Positions 50,226-59,696 of a stretch of DNA of 64,000 bases are shown in pieces. The translations under genes were made by a program, and so were the position numbers. This DNA comes from JBFYTX01 sp963739515 (GTDB taxonomy: Bacteria > Chloroflexota > Dehalococcoidia > Dehalococcoidales > RBG-16-60-22). The stretch spans positions 868,001 through 932,000 of the forward strand of contig CAVUAO010000003.1 in the NCBI GenBank assembly GCA_963739515.1. Direction: 5' to 3'. How positions within the stretch are numbered: the stretch's first letter is position 1; each line of letters opens with the position of its first letter. Below the pieces are notes generated by a model. That model did not search any database. It was given only the letters and a program-made list of their open reading frames with translations, and had not been told where the DNA came from.

Positions 50226-51137
50226 CTAGAGTATACCTCTTAATCTCGGGTCCAGCGCATCTCTTAAGCCATCGCCGACCATGTTGAAGCCAAAGACGAC
50301 CAGCATGATGCATATTCCAGGCGCAAATGATAGTATCGGGCTAGTCAGGATGAACTTATAGCCGTCACTGATCATGCTGCCCCAAGCAGCTTCCGGCGGC
50401 TGTATGCCTACGCCCAGGAAGCTAAGGCCGGCTTCGGCCAAAATCGTAGTACCCAGGCCAATTGTCGTAACGACGAGAATAGAGGGAAAGGCGTTGGGGA
50501 ATACATGTCTCAACATCATCCTCAGGTCGCCTGCCCCCAACGAACGTGCTGCGGTCACATAATCATTCTGCATTATTGTCATGGCCTGGCCGCACATCAT
50601 CCGGCATTGCACCGGTATCATACCGATGCCAAGGGCGATAATCACATTCTTAAGTCCGGCACCGAGAGCTGAAGCAATTACCATGGCAATTAGTAACATT
50701 GGAATTGCCATTAAAGTATCGGTAAATCTCATGATAATTTGGAAGACAAACCCACCAAAGTAGGCCGCCATTAGTCCCAGAGCCTCTCCGATGATGGCCG
50801 AAGCGCCGATCGCGCCGATCGCTACCATTAGCGAGACCCGCGAACCATAGATTACCCGGCTTAACGTATCTCTCCCGACTGAATCTGTGCCCAAAAGGTG
50901 TTCGCGGCTCGGTTGCTGCAGGACTTGAGTCATGTCCATTTTGTTGGGCTGGTAAGGAGCTAGCCACGGGGCAAAAATCGCCACCAGGATTAGGGCAACG
51001 ATGATGATAAAGCCAATGAGGGCAAGCTTGCGTCCAAAAAAGACCCCCACTATACGCCTGAATTCACCGCGATGGGGAGGAGCCTCTTCCAAGCCGTTTG
51101 AAATTGCGCTGCCTAAAGTTTTTGAGTTTTTATTCAT
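50226..51137 (-). CDS. dppC: Dipeptide/oligopeptide ABC transporter permease (DppC-like)
   Basis: A 303-residue inner-membrane permease with one N-terminal helix (LALIGFIIIVALILVAIFAP), a DppC_N-like opening (WLAPYQPNKMDMTQVLQQPS), the BPD-type EAA loop RSLGAGDLRMMLRHVFPNAFPS, split as RSLGAGDLRM and HVFPNAFPSILV, and about five more helices. It should import peptides or related solutes, driven by ATPases of a Dpp/Opp type that are not in this window. It is the last gene of a leftward dppA-dppB-dppC unit on the island. Confidence 0.88.
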   Translation of the reverse strand: MNKNSKTLGSAISNGLEEAPPHRGEFRRIVGVFFGRKLALIGFIIIVALILVAIFAPWLAPYQPNKMDMTQVLQQPSREHLLGTDSVGRDTLSRVIYGSRVSLMVAIGAIGASAIIGEALGLMAAYFGGFVFQIIMRFTDTLMAIPMLLIAMVIASALGAGLKNVIIALGIGMIPVQCRMMCGQAMTIMQNDYVTAARSLGAGDLRMMLRHVFPNAFPSILVVTTIGLGTTILAEAGLSFLGVGIQPPEAAWGSMISDGYKFILTSPILSFAPGICIMLVVFGFNMVGDGLRDALDPRLRGIL

Positions 51138-51146
51138 ATGACTTTT

Positions 51147-52109
51147 TTAGCCGTACCTAATCCTGGGATCAAACCATCCATAAGAGATGTCTACGATCAG
51201 GTTCGACAATACTACGACCATTGCAATAATCAGGACACCAGCCTGAACAACCTGGTAGTCATGCTGAAAAACCGATTGGGTCAACAATCTGCCCATTCCC
51301 GGAATATTAAATACCGTTTCGATAAGTACAGCGCCACCAAAGATCAGGCTGACCTGGACGCCCAGTATCGTTATCACCGGAATCAAAGCATTCTTAATTG
51401 TATGTCTAAATACGATAACACGCTCTTTTAACCCTTTAGCCCAAGCCGTTCGGATATAGTCCTGTTGGACGACTTCCAGCACACTCGACCGGGTCTGGCG
51501 AGTGAGAGAAGCAATTGAAAAAAGGGACTCACAGAACACCGGCATGATGACCCGGCGTATGCTTTGCCCGAAGTCGGTGAACGGGGAAACAAAACCGCCA
51601 GTAGGCAGCCAGTGGAACTCGAGTGAGAAGACATATATCAACAATATGCCTATCCAGAAGGAAGGTATAGTAATACCGATGTTAGCCAGCACAGTGACAA
51701 AGCTGTCAATCCACTTTCCACGCCGGACCGCGCAAATTACGCCAAATAAAATACCCAGGGTGGAACTAAAGATAAGAGCGAGTATGCCTATATAGAGAGT
51801 GATCGGCATGCGTTCTCTAATTAGGGTGCTTACTTCTGTGGTGTAAAAAACAGACTTACCGAGGTCGCCGTGAAATACGCCCCCGATCCAATCCACATAC
51901 TGCAGCGGGAGAGTTTTATCCAAGCCAAATTCGTGCCGCAGTTCATTAAGCTGCTCCAGCGTCAACTGTCCTGAACTCATCTGAGATTGTGATATAAAAA
52001 GGGTAAGCGGATCACCGGGCAACAGACGCATGATTAGAAAAACGAGAACCGTCACCAGGAAAAGAACCAGAATTCCCATCAACAGACGGCGTACGATATA
52101 GGCAACCAA
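51147..52109 (-). CDS. dppB: Dipeptide/oligopeptide ABC transporter permease (DppB-like)
   Basis: A 320-residue permease: a first helix (LLMGILVLFLVTVLVFLIMR) followed by LLPGDPLTLFI, typical of DppB, then the EAA-loop TAWAKGLKERVIVFRHTIKN and several helices up to the C-terminal DPRIRYG. It pairs with DppC to make the channel. It begins about 100 bp after the binding-protein gene and is separated from dppC by 9 bp. Confidence 0.9.
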   Translation of the reverse strand: MVAYIVRRLLMGILVLFLVTVLVFLIMRLLPGDPLTLFISQSQMSSGQLTLEQLNELRHEFGLDKTLPLQYVDWIGGVFHGDLGKSVFYTTEVSTLIRERMPITLYIGILALIFSSTLGILFGVICAVRRGKWIDSFVTVLANIGITIPSFWIGILLIYVFSLEFHWLPTGGFVSPFTDFGQSIRRVIMPVFCESLFSIASLTRQTRSSVLEVVQQDYIRTAWAKGLKERVIVFRHTIKNALIPVITILGVQVSLIFGGAVLIETVFNIPGMGRLLTQSVFQHDYQVVQAGVLIIAMVVVLSNLIVDISYGWFDPRIRYG

Positions 52110-52215
52110 AGCGATTCTCCACCGAATAACAAAATCCGGGATATACAGGGGCAGAGTGGCTAAACTGCTATCGAACAGCCACTCTGCCCTACCTGATCAT
52201 TTCAATAACGGTTGA

Positions 52216-53763
52216 CTATTTTGGCTTTATCCAAACGTTCGCCGGTTCCCAGTAGCCACCGATGCCGTACTTGTAGAAACCAGTATCCATAACTGTCCCA
52301 TCGGTCATACTGCGGGGAGAATCACCAATGTAAGTGATGATCAGGGACTGATCGTAAAGCTGTTTCTGTGCTGCCTGCATCTGGGCCATGCGCTTGTTCA
52401 AGTCCGGCTGGGCAACTATGGCGGTCATCGCATCCTTCCAACCAGATGGCCAGACCATGCTGGGGTAAGTGAAGATCGGGCTGTTATAAAGACCCAGCCA
52501 ACCTGTAAATGTATCCATGTTGGGGAATCCGGGTACCAGCAGGCCTTCCCAACCATTTTGGGTCAAACCCGTAAACCGTGGTACATCGGCCATATCCAGG
52601 GTAGTTTTAATGCCGACTGCATCGAGGTAACTCTGGATGGCGACCAGCTGGTCTTTGCGCACTCTGACATCTGAGGTGATCTTGGTAGTAAAGCCATTGG
52701 GATAGCCGGCATCTGACAGTAACTGTCTGGCCTTGACAGGGTCATACTTAATCTGGGGCTGGCCCTGAACGAACCAGGGGTCTTTGCTGACGCCGTGCTG
52801 ATAAATCGGGTTCATGGTCCCCTGACCGATACCCTGGGCCATACCCTCCCGGTCAATCGCGTATTCGACCGCCTGCCTCACCTGCAGTTTTGAAAACGGA
52901 GAATCTGCGTTTTTGCTATCAAGGAAGATGCTGAAGATGAAAAACAGTTCATTGAATATTATACCCGTGTATCCTTCCTTTTGCATAGCTATGTAATCGG
53001 AAGGATCAACGTTCTCCACCCAATTGACTTCTCCCGCTTTCAGTGACAAAAGGGATGTCGGGACGTCCGCATTGTTGCGAAATTCGATTGAATTTACATA
53101 GGGTTTGCCCTTTTGCCAGTAGCCGTCCCATTTATTATATTTGATATACTGGTCACGCTGCCAGCTATCAAAAGTAAAGGGGCCGGTCCCCACCAGATGG
53201 ACTTTAGCCGCGGTGTCAGCCGTCGCAGGTTTGGCCAAAGCGGTGGGGGAAACCATCTGGCCAAGGGTAGAACTGGCCAACAGAGGGAGAAGACGCGCAT
53301 CATATTGTTTCATATTCAAGCGAAGCGTGGTAGCGTTAACCACGTCATAGGAGTCTACACCCTGCAAAACATCTGAACCGGATACCTTGGCATTCACACA
53401 GGCTTCCAGGTTGTATTTTACGGCCGCGGCGTCAAAATCTGTCCCGTCCTGGAACTTGATTCCCGAGTTAAGGTGGAAAGTGATCGTTTTACCATCCGCG
53501 GAGACATCCACCGATTTAGCCAGCCAGGGCGCCGGGGCCCCCTTGGCATCCATAATGATAAGGGGTTCCGCAACGGGTGATATAAGGGGATTATACCAGC
53601 TGAAAGATGGCATATCAGACGGGGCGCCCAGGACGGCTATGCCCGTATTGCGGACATAAATAAGCTTGCCTCCAGTGGTGGCAGCTTTACCGCATCCGAG
53701 TAATGATGTGAATGATATGACTAGTACCAGGGATAGGATAAGCAAATAATACCCTTTTTTCAT
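52216..53763 (-). CDS. dppA: Dipeptide ABC transporter substrate-binding lipoprotein
   Basis: A 515-residue SBP family 5 protein. Signal peptide with lipobox: MKKGYYLLILSLVLVISF followed by LLGC at about residue 24, so a membrane-anchored lipoprotein. The body has the family pattern of peptide-binding proteins (FHLNSGIKFQDGTDFDAAAV, LLPLLASSTLGQMVSP, VRQAVEYAIDREGMAQGIGQ). It binds a peptide, nickel or related ligand outside the cell. RBS AAAGGAGGAG precedes the ATG. First gene of the transporter unit. Confidence 0.9.
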   Translation of the reverse strand: MKKGYYLLILSLVLVISFTSLLGCGKAATTGGKLIYVRNTGIAVLGAPSDMPSFSWYNPLISPVAEPLIIMDAKGAPAPWLAKSVDVSADGKTITFHLNSGIKFQDGTDFDAAAVKYNLEACVNAKVSGSDVLQGVDSYDVVNATTLRLNMKQYDARLLPLLASSTLGQMVSPTALAKPATADTAAKVHLVGTGPFTFDSWQRDQYIKYNKWDGYWQKGKPYVNSIEFRNNADVPTSLLSLKAGEVNWVENVDPSDYIAMQKEGYTGIIFNELFFIFSIFLDSKNADSPFSKLQVRQAVEYAIDREGMAQGIGQGTMNPIYQHGVSKDPWFVQGQPQIKYDPVKARQLLSDAGYPNGFTTKITSDVRVRKDQLVAIQSYLDAVGIKTTLDMADVPRFTGLTQNGWEGLLVPGFPNMDTFTGWLGLYNSPIFTYPSMVWPSGWKDAMTAIVAQPDLNKRMAQMQAAQKQLYDQSLIITYIGDSPRSMTDGTVMDTGFYKYGIGGYWEPANVWIKPK

Positions 53764-54367
53764 GACTCCTCCTTTTTAAACGTTATTTTCCATGATCTGG
53801 CCTTATTTTCAAGAGCAACGGAGCGCTGCTCATAAATCTCACTGGCACGTTGATAGATGATGATATCATCCATCATATCAAGGCTTAACCATTCGATGAT
53901 AGTTGTGCAAATTCTTTGGCCATAGTTTCCAGAGTCAAGTAAGGAACAACCGAAAATTCAGGGAGAAATTTAATATAAATTTAATTTGCGCACTCTTATA
54001 ATAAAAAACATAATCGATAGGGCTAAATAAATTATACACCAAGTTGTCAATAGGTAGATTAAACTAGGCCAGCCATTTTCGCCATCTAGCCTTCAGGGTA
54101 TAAACGCCAGTTGTTCGAATGGGAGCTGGTTTCTGTCCTTGGAAGATGCCTGAGAGAAGGTAGAAGAATGACGGCAACACTACAACCGGGAACGACCTGT
54201 TGGATATTAGGCAATGTATTTCCGTTTGAATTTGCAGCTACAAGTGATAAAATAGGTATAACAGTCTACCAATAAATGGACCTAAGATAGGAGCAAGTCC
54301 AGATTTCTTGGATATCATAAAAATCTGATCACGTCCGGTGATAAACACTGGCAAAAGGGGTTTAAAA
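53764..54367. other. AT-rich spacer without a convincing gene
   Basis: About 600 bp between the divergent dppA and cupin genes. It is AT-rich with poly-A/T tracts (53965-54055). One short frame, 54168-54275 (35 codons, GAAGG upstream), is open, but I see no homology and do not call it a gene. The stretch should hold the promoters of both neighbours; no exact consensus pair stood out. Confidence 0.5.
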
Positions 54368-54871
54368 ATGAACTACACAAAATATGGGAGGTATTTTAAA
54401 ACATACGAGGCAAAACCGGAGGAGATAGAACGCGGGCGTACCGGTATTGTACGTGTGGATCACAATGCCTTTGAAGGATGTAATTTCTACTGGGTCCACT
54501 GGAATCTTCCCCGAGCTGCTGGCCGCTCCGCTGATACTTCCGGCGTAGGACATCCACCCCATATACACAAGGATGCCGAAATCCTGATGCTTATTGGCAC
54601 AAACCCGGATGATCCGACTGATCTGGGGGCGGAGGTAGAATTACAAATGGGTCCGGAGAGGGAAAAACACACGATAACTAAGTCTACAGCGGTCTATATC
54701 CCCCCGAATCTCATACACTGCCCATACATCATAAAAAGAACGGATAGACCGTGGATATTTATTGAAGTGAATCAAGGGCCTGTTCATACTGAAAAATTAT
54801 TCCCGCAGATATTAACAGAAGAAGAAAAAAAATCCGTAGACTGGTCCAGGTGGAAAGAAGAAGGTTATTAA
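54368..54871 (+). CDS. Cupin-like protein (paralogue 2)
   Basis: A 167-residue protein from ATG 54368, with AAAAGGGG 6-13 bp upstream. Same motif order as paralogues at 18943-19353 and 61661-62119: HPPHIHKDAEILMLIGTNP, LGAEVELQMG, TAVYIPPNLIHCPYI, TDRPWIFIEV. The N-terminus NYTKYGRYFKTYE matches TKYGKYFLKEP of paralogue 3. Probably a metal-binding cupin of unknown substrate. Inside the tRNA-Pro island. Confidence 0.75.
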   Translation: MNYTKYGRYFKTYEAKPEEIERGRTGIVRVDHNAFEGCNFYWVHWNLPRAAGRSADTSGVGHPPHIHKDAEILMLIGTNPDDPTDLGAEVELQMGPEREKHTITKSTAVYIPPNLIHCPYIIKRTDRPWIFIEVNQGPVHTEKLFPQILTEEEKKSVDWSRWKEEGY

Positions 54872-55374
54872 TTAAGAGTCGCATGGAACCCTTTATTTTA
54901 AATTAAGCTAAATCCTCGTTGACAATCAGAAAGTAGCTACGAGTGAATCCGTCTTTCTTTGCCACATTTTGGGGGCCTAACATGGTGAATGAGGAGAAGT
55001 AAGGGGTATTTTTAGATAAAACGTGGGTAGGTGGATTCCATTCCTACCCCATCTCCACCATAACTAAGCTATTTATAGCTTCATCAACACCTTGCTACAG
55101 CATACCCTTTTCCCTCGATATAGCTATACCTACGACGGAACAGTGATACCCATGTTTGTGCAGTGGTAGTTATTGTTGAACGGATAACACAGGGAGAGAG
55201 CTGCTGCTCCCGTTCCTAATATAACAATATGACGAACTGTGTACCTCGTCATAATGCCCTGAGGAAACCACGAGTTGACTACCTAAGCGACCAGGGGGTA
55301 GTATAGCAGTAAACGTGACTAGTAGGATGAACTGGAGAGTAATGGTGGAGAAATAGAGCAAAAGGAAAGACCAA
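54872..55374. other. Spacer with a short dispersed repeat
   Basis: No gene is supported. 55152-55171 (ATGTTTGTGCAGTGGTAGTT) resembles 50126-50145 on the same island with one mismatch, and the similarity continues loosely for about 40 bp (GGATAA...CAGGG). This suggests fragments of one element at both places. Confidence 0.45.
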
Positions 55375-58049
55375 ATGCCGCAAGTAGTCATAGAGAACCC
55401 CATCTTAAATTCCCCATTCAAAGAACCCACTAAACATTTCAAGTTTTCCGATGAAGGTATCACGGACGAAGTAGTTGAATCTAGGCGCATAAGTTCCTAC
55501 TTCGTGCCAATTGCCAAACCTAGGAAAAAAGCCGGCGGGAAACAGCTTGTACTTGATACCGGACTCAGGACAGAGTAGAAGAAAACAAGTTCATCAATCG
55601 CATCAGAGAAAAAGTGTCCATATGGCGCAAAGGGAATTATGCCGGCATTACCAACACCACCCGTCAATTGCTAGAATACTGGACTAATCCGGACAGGGAA
55701 CGCAAACTATTCTTTTGCCAGATAGAAGCTGTGGAGACCGCCGTTTATCTGGCTGAAGTTGCCAATAAATATGGCGATAACTGGATAGAAAACAGCATCA
55801 GGGACTTTAATGAAGCTAATAACCCTGGTCTATACCGTGTTGCTTTCAAAATGGCAACCGGTAGTGGCAAAACCGTGGTTATGGCGATGCTTATCGCCTG
55901 GCAAGTATTAAATAAAATCGTCAATCCTCAGGATGCCAGATTCACCGAAGCTTTCCTCATTGTCACACCCGGCATTACTATTCGTGACCGTTTGAGAGTC
56001 CTCTATCCAAATGACCCGCAAAACTACTACCAGCAGAGAGATATTGTCTCGTTATCGCAAATGGCAGAGCTAGGCAGAGCCAAGATTATCATCACCAACT
56101 TTCATACCTTCAAACTGAGAGAGCTGGTTAAAGCCGGGAAGCTGACCAAGAATATCCTGTCTAACGGCCAGTCAAATTCCCTTACCGAAACGCCAGACCA
56201 GATGGTAAGGAGAGTATGCCGAGAATTAGGCAGTAAGAAAAACATCATGGTGATTAACGATGAAGCCCATCACTGCTATCGCCATAAAGTAGAGGCGGAA
56301 GAAATAAAGTTGACTGGTGATGACCGCAGAGAAGCAGAGAAGCGTGAGGAAGAAGCCCGCGTCTGGATTTCCGGGCTGGAAGCAGTCAAAAGGAAAAATG
56401 GTATAAAAGCTATCTAAGACCTGTCAGCTACTCCCTTCTTTTCACGTGGCTCAGGATATTCTGAAGGAACGCTATTCCCCTGGGTAGTCTCCGACTTCTC
56501 ACTGATTGACGCCATAGAGTGAGGTATTGTTAAAGTGCCGCGTGTCCCGGTCGCTGACGATTCCATGCAAGGAGAAATGCCCACCTACCGTGATATTTGG
56601 TTACGTATTCGTGACCACTTGCCTAAAAAGGGCAGAGGCACGAAAGATGAAAGCGCCACCGGCGACCCCAAACCACTAAAAGAGCTTGAAGGCGCCCTGC
56701 TTAGCTTGTACGGTAACTATGAAAAGTACTACCGCCAATGGGAGCAAAACACTGAAGCAAGAGCTAGCGGGGCTACACCACCAGTGTTTATTGTTGTTTG
56801 TAATAACACCAATGTCTCTAAGCTGATCTATGACTGGATTTCAGGCTATGAGAAAACCCTGCCGGATGGTAATTCGGTTGTCGTACCCGGCAATTTAGGC
56901 ATCTTCAGCAATGGCGACTCTTATGGCCAATGGCTACCCATTCCTAATACCATTCTCATTGACAGTGCGCAGCTCGAATCCGGCGAAGCCATGAGTAAAG
57001 AATTCAAGAAAATGGCTGAGGTTGCCATTGAGGAATTCAAGAGTGATTACAGAAAGAGATTCCCCGGACGTGGTACCGAGAAGCTAACTGATGAAGACCT
57101 CTTGCGGGAAGTTATGAACACCGTCGGCAAAGCCGGGAAATTAGGCGAAAACGTCAGGTGCGTGGTGTCCGTGTCCATGCTGACCGAGGGATGGGATGCT
57201 CAAACTGTGACCCACATTATGGGAGTCCGCGCTTTTGGCACTCAGTTGCTTTGCGAGCCGGTGGTGGGACGCGCCTTGCGCCGCAGGAGCTATGAACCCG
57301 GTGATAATGGCATGTTTGATACTGAATATGCCGAGGTTTATGGCGTCCCGTTCTCCTTCATTCCCTGCTCAGGTACGGACAATGACATCAAACCGCCACG
57401 CCCCATCACCCGTGTCCGGGCGCTGGATGATAGAATTGCCTGTGAAATTACGTTCCCGCGTATCATCGGTTATAAATATGACTTGCCGCCTGAAAAACTA
57501 GAAGCCGTCTTCACTGAAGATTCCCTACCGTTTAACGTGCTTGTGGCAATATCTGATACAGCTATCATTCACAGGTCTTCTCAATCGCATTTCGATAATG
57601 TTTGCAAAGCCGACCTTATACCGGATAAAATAGACGAGATTATTAAGGACTACCAAAAAGAAAAGGGCTTCCTCAGTCTATCTTTTCGACCATTTATATT
57701 AAGTGATAACACCAGGGAAGAAATATGCCGATTCCTCATTAAATCTCACTCGCCACTTGTCTCTCAGATTCTAAGAACTACCGCACCTGTTCCGCTAGCA
57801 CAGCTCAAAAAGCAGCCGCATAAGCATGTATATTTTCATTGCAGCAAGTGCAGCAGTACAAAGCTCAATATTCTGTGGGGAAAATACGGTTATTATTTCA
57901 AATGTAATGATTGTAAAGAGAATACACCAATCAAACAGATATGCCCGAAGTGCAATATCAAGATGAAGCTGCGAAAAGAAAAAAGTAGGTTCTACACTGA
58001 GTGCACTTCATGTGGGGAAACCAACTTGTTCTATACGAACCCTAATTGA
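55375..58049 (+). pseudogene. Broken type III restriction-type DEAD/DEAH helicase with a foreign C-terminus
   Basis: Three pieces of one gene. 55375-55578: start (VVIENPILNSPFKEPTKHFK). A frameshift near 55555-55575 leads to 55614-56417 with Walker A KMATGSGKTVV and INDEAHHCYR (DEAH). An in-frame TAA (56415-56417), then DLSATPFF continues and a TGA (56520-56522) interrupts before KVPRVPVADDS. The helicase C-part to about 57510 has VSMLTEGWDAQTVTHI and EPVVGRALRRRSY. After LPPEKLEAVF it turns into a different segment (HCSKCSSTKL, CNDCKENT, CPKCNIKM, CTSCGE: four Cys pairs), a topoisomerase/NERD-like zinc ribbon. The pattern fits BPTD_3080-type Res subunits. No Mod methylase is nearby. Confidence 0.78.
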
Positions 58050-58163
58050 AAAAATCTTCATTCCACTTGATTGCAAGTTGAAATGGGAAATCACGGATAA
58101 GACATCTTCAGAGGTCATTAGACGGCTAATACATCAAAGATCAAGACTGACATCGAGCCTACA

Positions 58164-58565
58164 GTGAGAGACTGGCTGAAGAGGGAGATTGGTGACAACA
58201 CATTGGAAGAGAGGCCTGTGTCATTTCCTTCCGGTGGTACCTACATGTTCGATGCTGTGTCCCAGGACCGACAGATCGTTGGTGCCATCCTATGCAATCG
58301 TCCCAGAACTAGGACAGGCCGTGAGAACACCGACGGAGTCAGGAAGGCTTTGGCAGAGGTCGAACACATGAAATTGCTCCCAAACAACGTTAGTAAAATC
58401 ATGGTTTTCACGGATCCCGAGTTCTCCAATTTAGTCCAACGCAGAGCAAGCCGTTTCGGTACTGCCAATATTAGGTTTCTCGTTTGCCATTTACCCCCAG
58501 ACAAAGAGATACTCCTAAAACGAATACTAGATGAGGCCAGCAAGGAACAGCGTGCAGCTGAGTGA
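58164..58565 (+). CDS. Hypothetical protein, possibly a gene fragment
   Basis: A 133-residue frame from a GTG, open upstream to a TAG at about 58119, with no clear ribosome site. The sequence (REIGDNTLEERPVSFPSGG, DAVSQDRQIVGAILCN, MVFTDPEFSNLVQRRAS) is protein-like, with a possible alpha/beta fold, but I do not recognise it. It may be the end of a larger decayed gene, since the preceding gene is broken. Codon pattern is consistent with a real coding history. Confidence 0.4.
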   Translation: MRDWLKREIGDNTLEERPVSFPSGGTYMFDAVSQDRQIVGAILCNRPRTRTGRENTDGVRKALAEVEHMKLLPNNVSKIMVFTDPEFSNLVQRRASRFGTANIRFLVCHLPPDKEILLKRILDEASKEQRAAE

Positions 58566-58798
58566 GTTGTAGACAAGGTCGATAATATGTCGGTTAACTC
58601 AAGGTTGGAGACTCACCCTGGGAGCTACTGGGGCGGGTTGTCAACTTTGGACATCTCGTCCGGCATCGTAATTATAAGAGTTGTCGACAAAAGCGGCACA
58701 CATTAGGGCGAAGCGTGACGCGTGCCACAAATCGTGCGGCCGCTCTTCTTTAGCCCTTGTTTGACCAAGCAGTCTTCGAACTTGCCGTTTGTTCCCGA

Positions 58799-59563
58799 TT
58801 AGACACGCTTCTTGTGCGCTTCAATCAAGTATCGCTTTGCGGTAAAGGCAAGGCCTTTACCGCTTTCCACCTTACGTTGCAGGCGAAGCAGATATTTGCT
58901 GTGGGTTTCTACCGTGAATCCTGGAACGCCCCACGGAATTGCTTTTAAGTAGTAGACCAGCGAACCGACGTCGGAAAAAGTCATTTTCCCCGACCATTCT
59001 CGCAAATCCTGAATAGTTAGCCCCACTGCTTCTAGCTGGGGTACATAGAATTCCGGAGTGGCATTAGGCCATGGTGGTTTACTATCGAAGAAAGTGACCA
59101 TGTCATGGCCCGAGAGCGTGTGGACTTGTTCAGTGAGGAAAACGCCGCCGCGGGCTAGTATTCTGCCCACTTCACTCGGGTTTAGTCCGGAATGACAGTT
59201 TAGGACAAGTTCAAACTCACCATCGCCAAGAGGCATCAGGTGATTGGTAGAGAGAGCAACGTCGACGACCTTCACTCCGAGTGGTTTCAGGCGGTCCATC
59301 GCTAGTTTGAAGTTAGGCGGATAGCCCTCCGTCACGGTCACTTTCTCCGGCCAGTCGGCTTTCATTTCCAGCAACAGCTCGCCACCGCCGGTCCCCATAT
59401 CAAGCATCGAGGAACAAAGGTGCATCAATTCAACGGCTCTCGATTTGTAGGACCAGGGGAGAGACTCGATACCCATCTTGCCATCAAGATAGGAAAAATC
59501 CCATCCTGAGAAGGGTTTTTGTTCCTCTTCTTTCCACTGTCTAATCAACTCGTTCGAATTCAC
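58799..59563 (-). CDS. Class I SAM-dependent methyltransferase
   Basis: A 254-residue methyltransferase: motif I MLDMGTGGGELLLEM near residue 55, an acidic second strand (TVTEGYPPNFKLAMDRLKPLG), a motif with DGEFELVLNCHSGLNP near 118 and GGVFLTEQVHTLSGHD near 138. Target unknown. It has no methylase/restriction partner and lies between a broken helicase and an S15-type hydrolase on the island. Confidence 0.85.
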   Translation of the reverse strand: MNSNELIRQWKEEEQKPFSGWDFSYLDGKMGIESLPWSYKSRAVELMHLCSSMLDMGTGGGELLLEMKADWPEKVTVTEGYPPNFKLAMDRLKPLGVKVVDVALSTNHLMPLGDGEFELVLNCHSGLNPSEVGRILARGGVFLTEQVHTLSGHDMVTFFDSKPPWPNATPEFYVPQLEAVGLTIQDLREWSGKMTFSDVGSLVYYLKAIPWGVPGFTVETHSKYLLRLQRKVESGKGLAFTAKRYLIEAHKKRV

Positions 59564-59696
59564 AGCAAACGTGCAGTACCTTTGCAGAAAATCACTTTAT
59601 ATTAACACGGCTGGGAATCAGGTAACAATACTGACCTGACCCCCTAAAACGATACCGGTTATAGTCTCGTAAAATTGGTAACAATTGTCCAAATTG

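Noticed and set aside
56520..56522. TGA in the restriction helicase as selenocysteine
   Set aside because: There is also an in-frame TAA and a frameshift, no hairpin follows the TGA and no family member uses Sec here; decay is simpler.
58164..58565. Part of the broken helicase gene
   Set aside because: The frame starts after a separate stop and its sequence shows no helicase or zinc-ribbon motif, so it was listed separately with low confidence.
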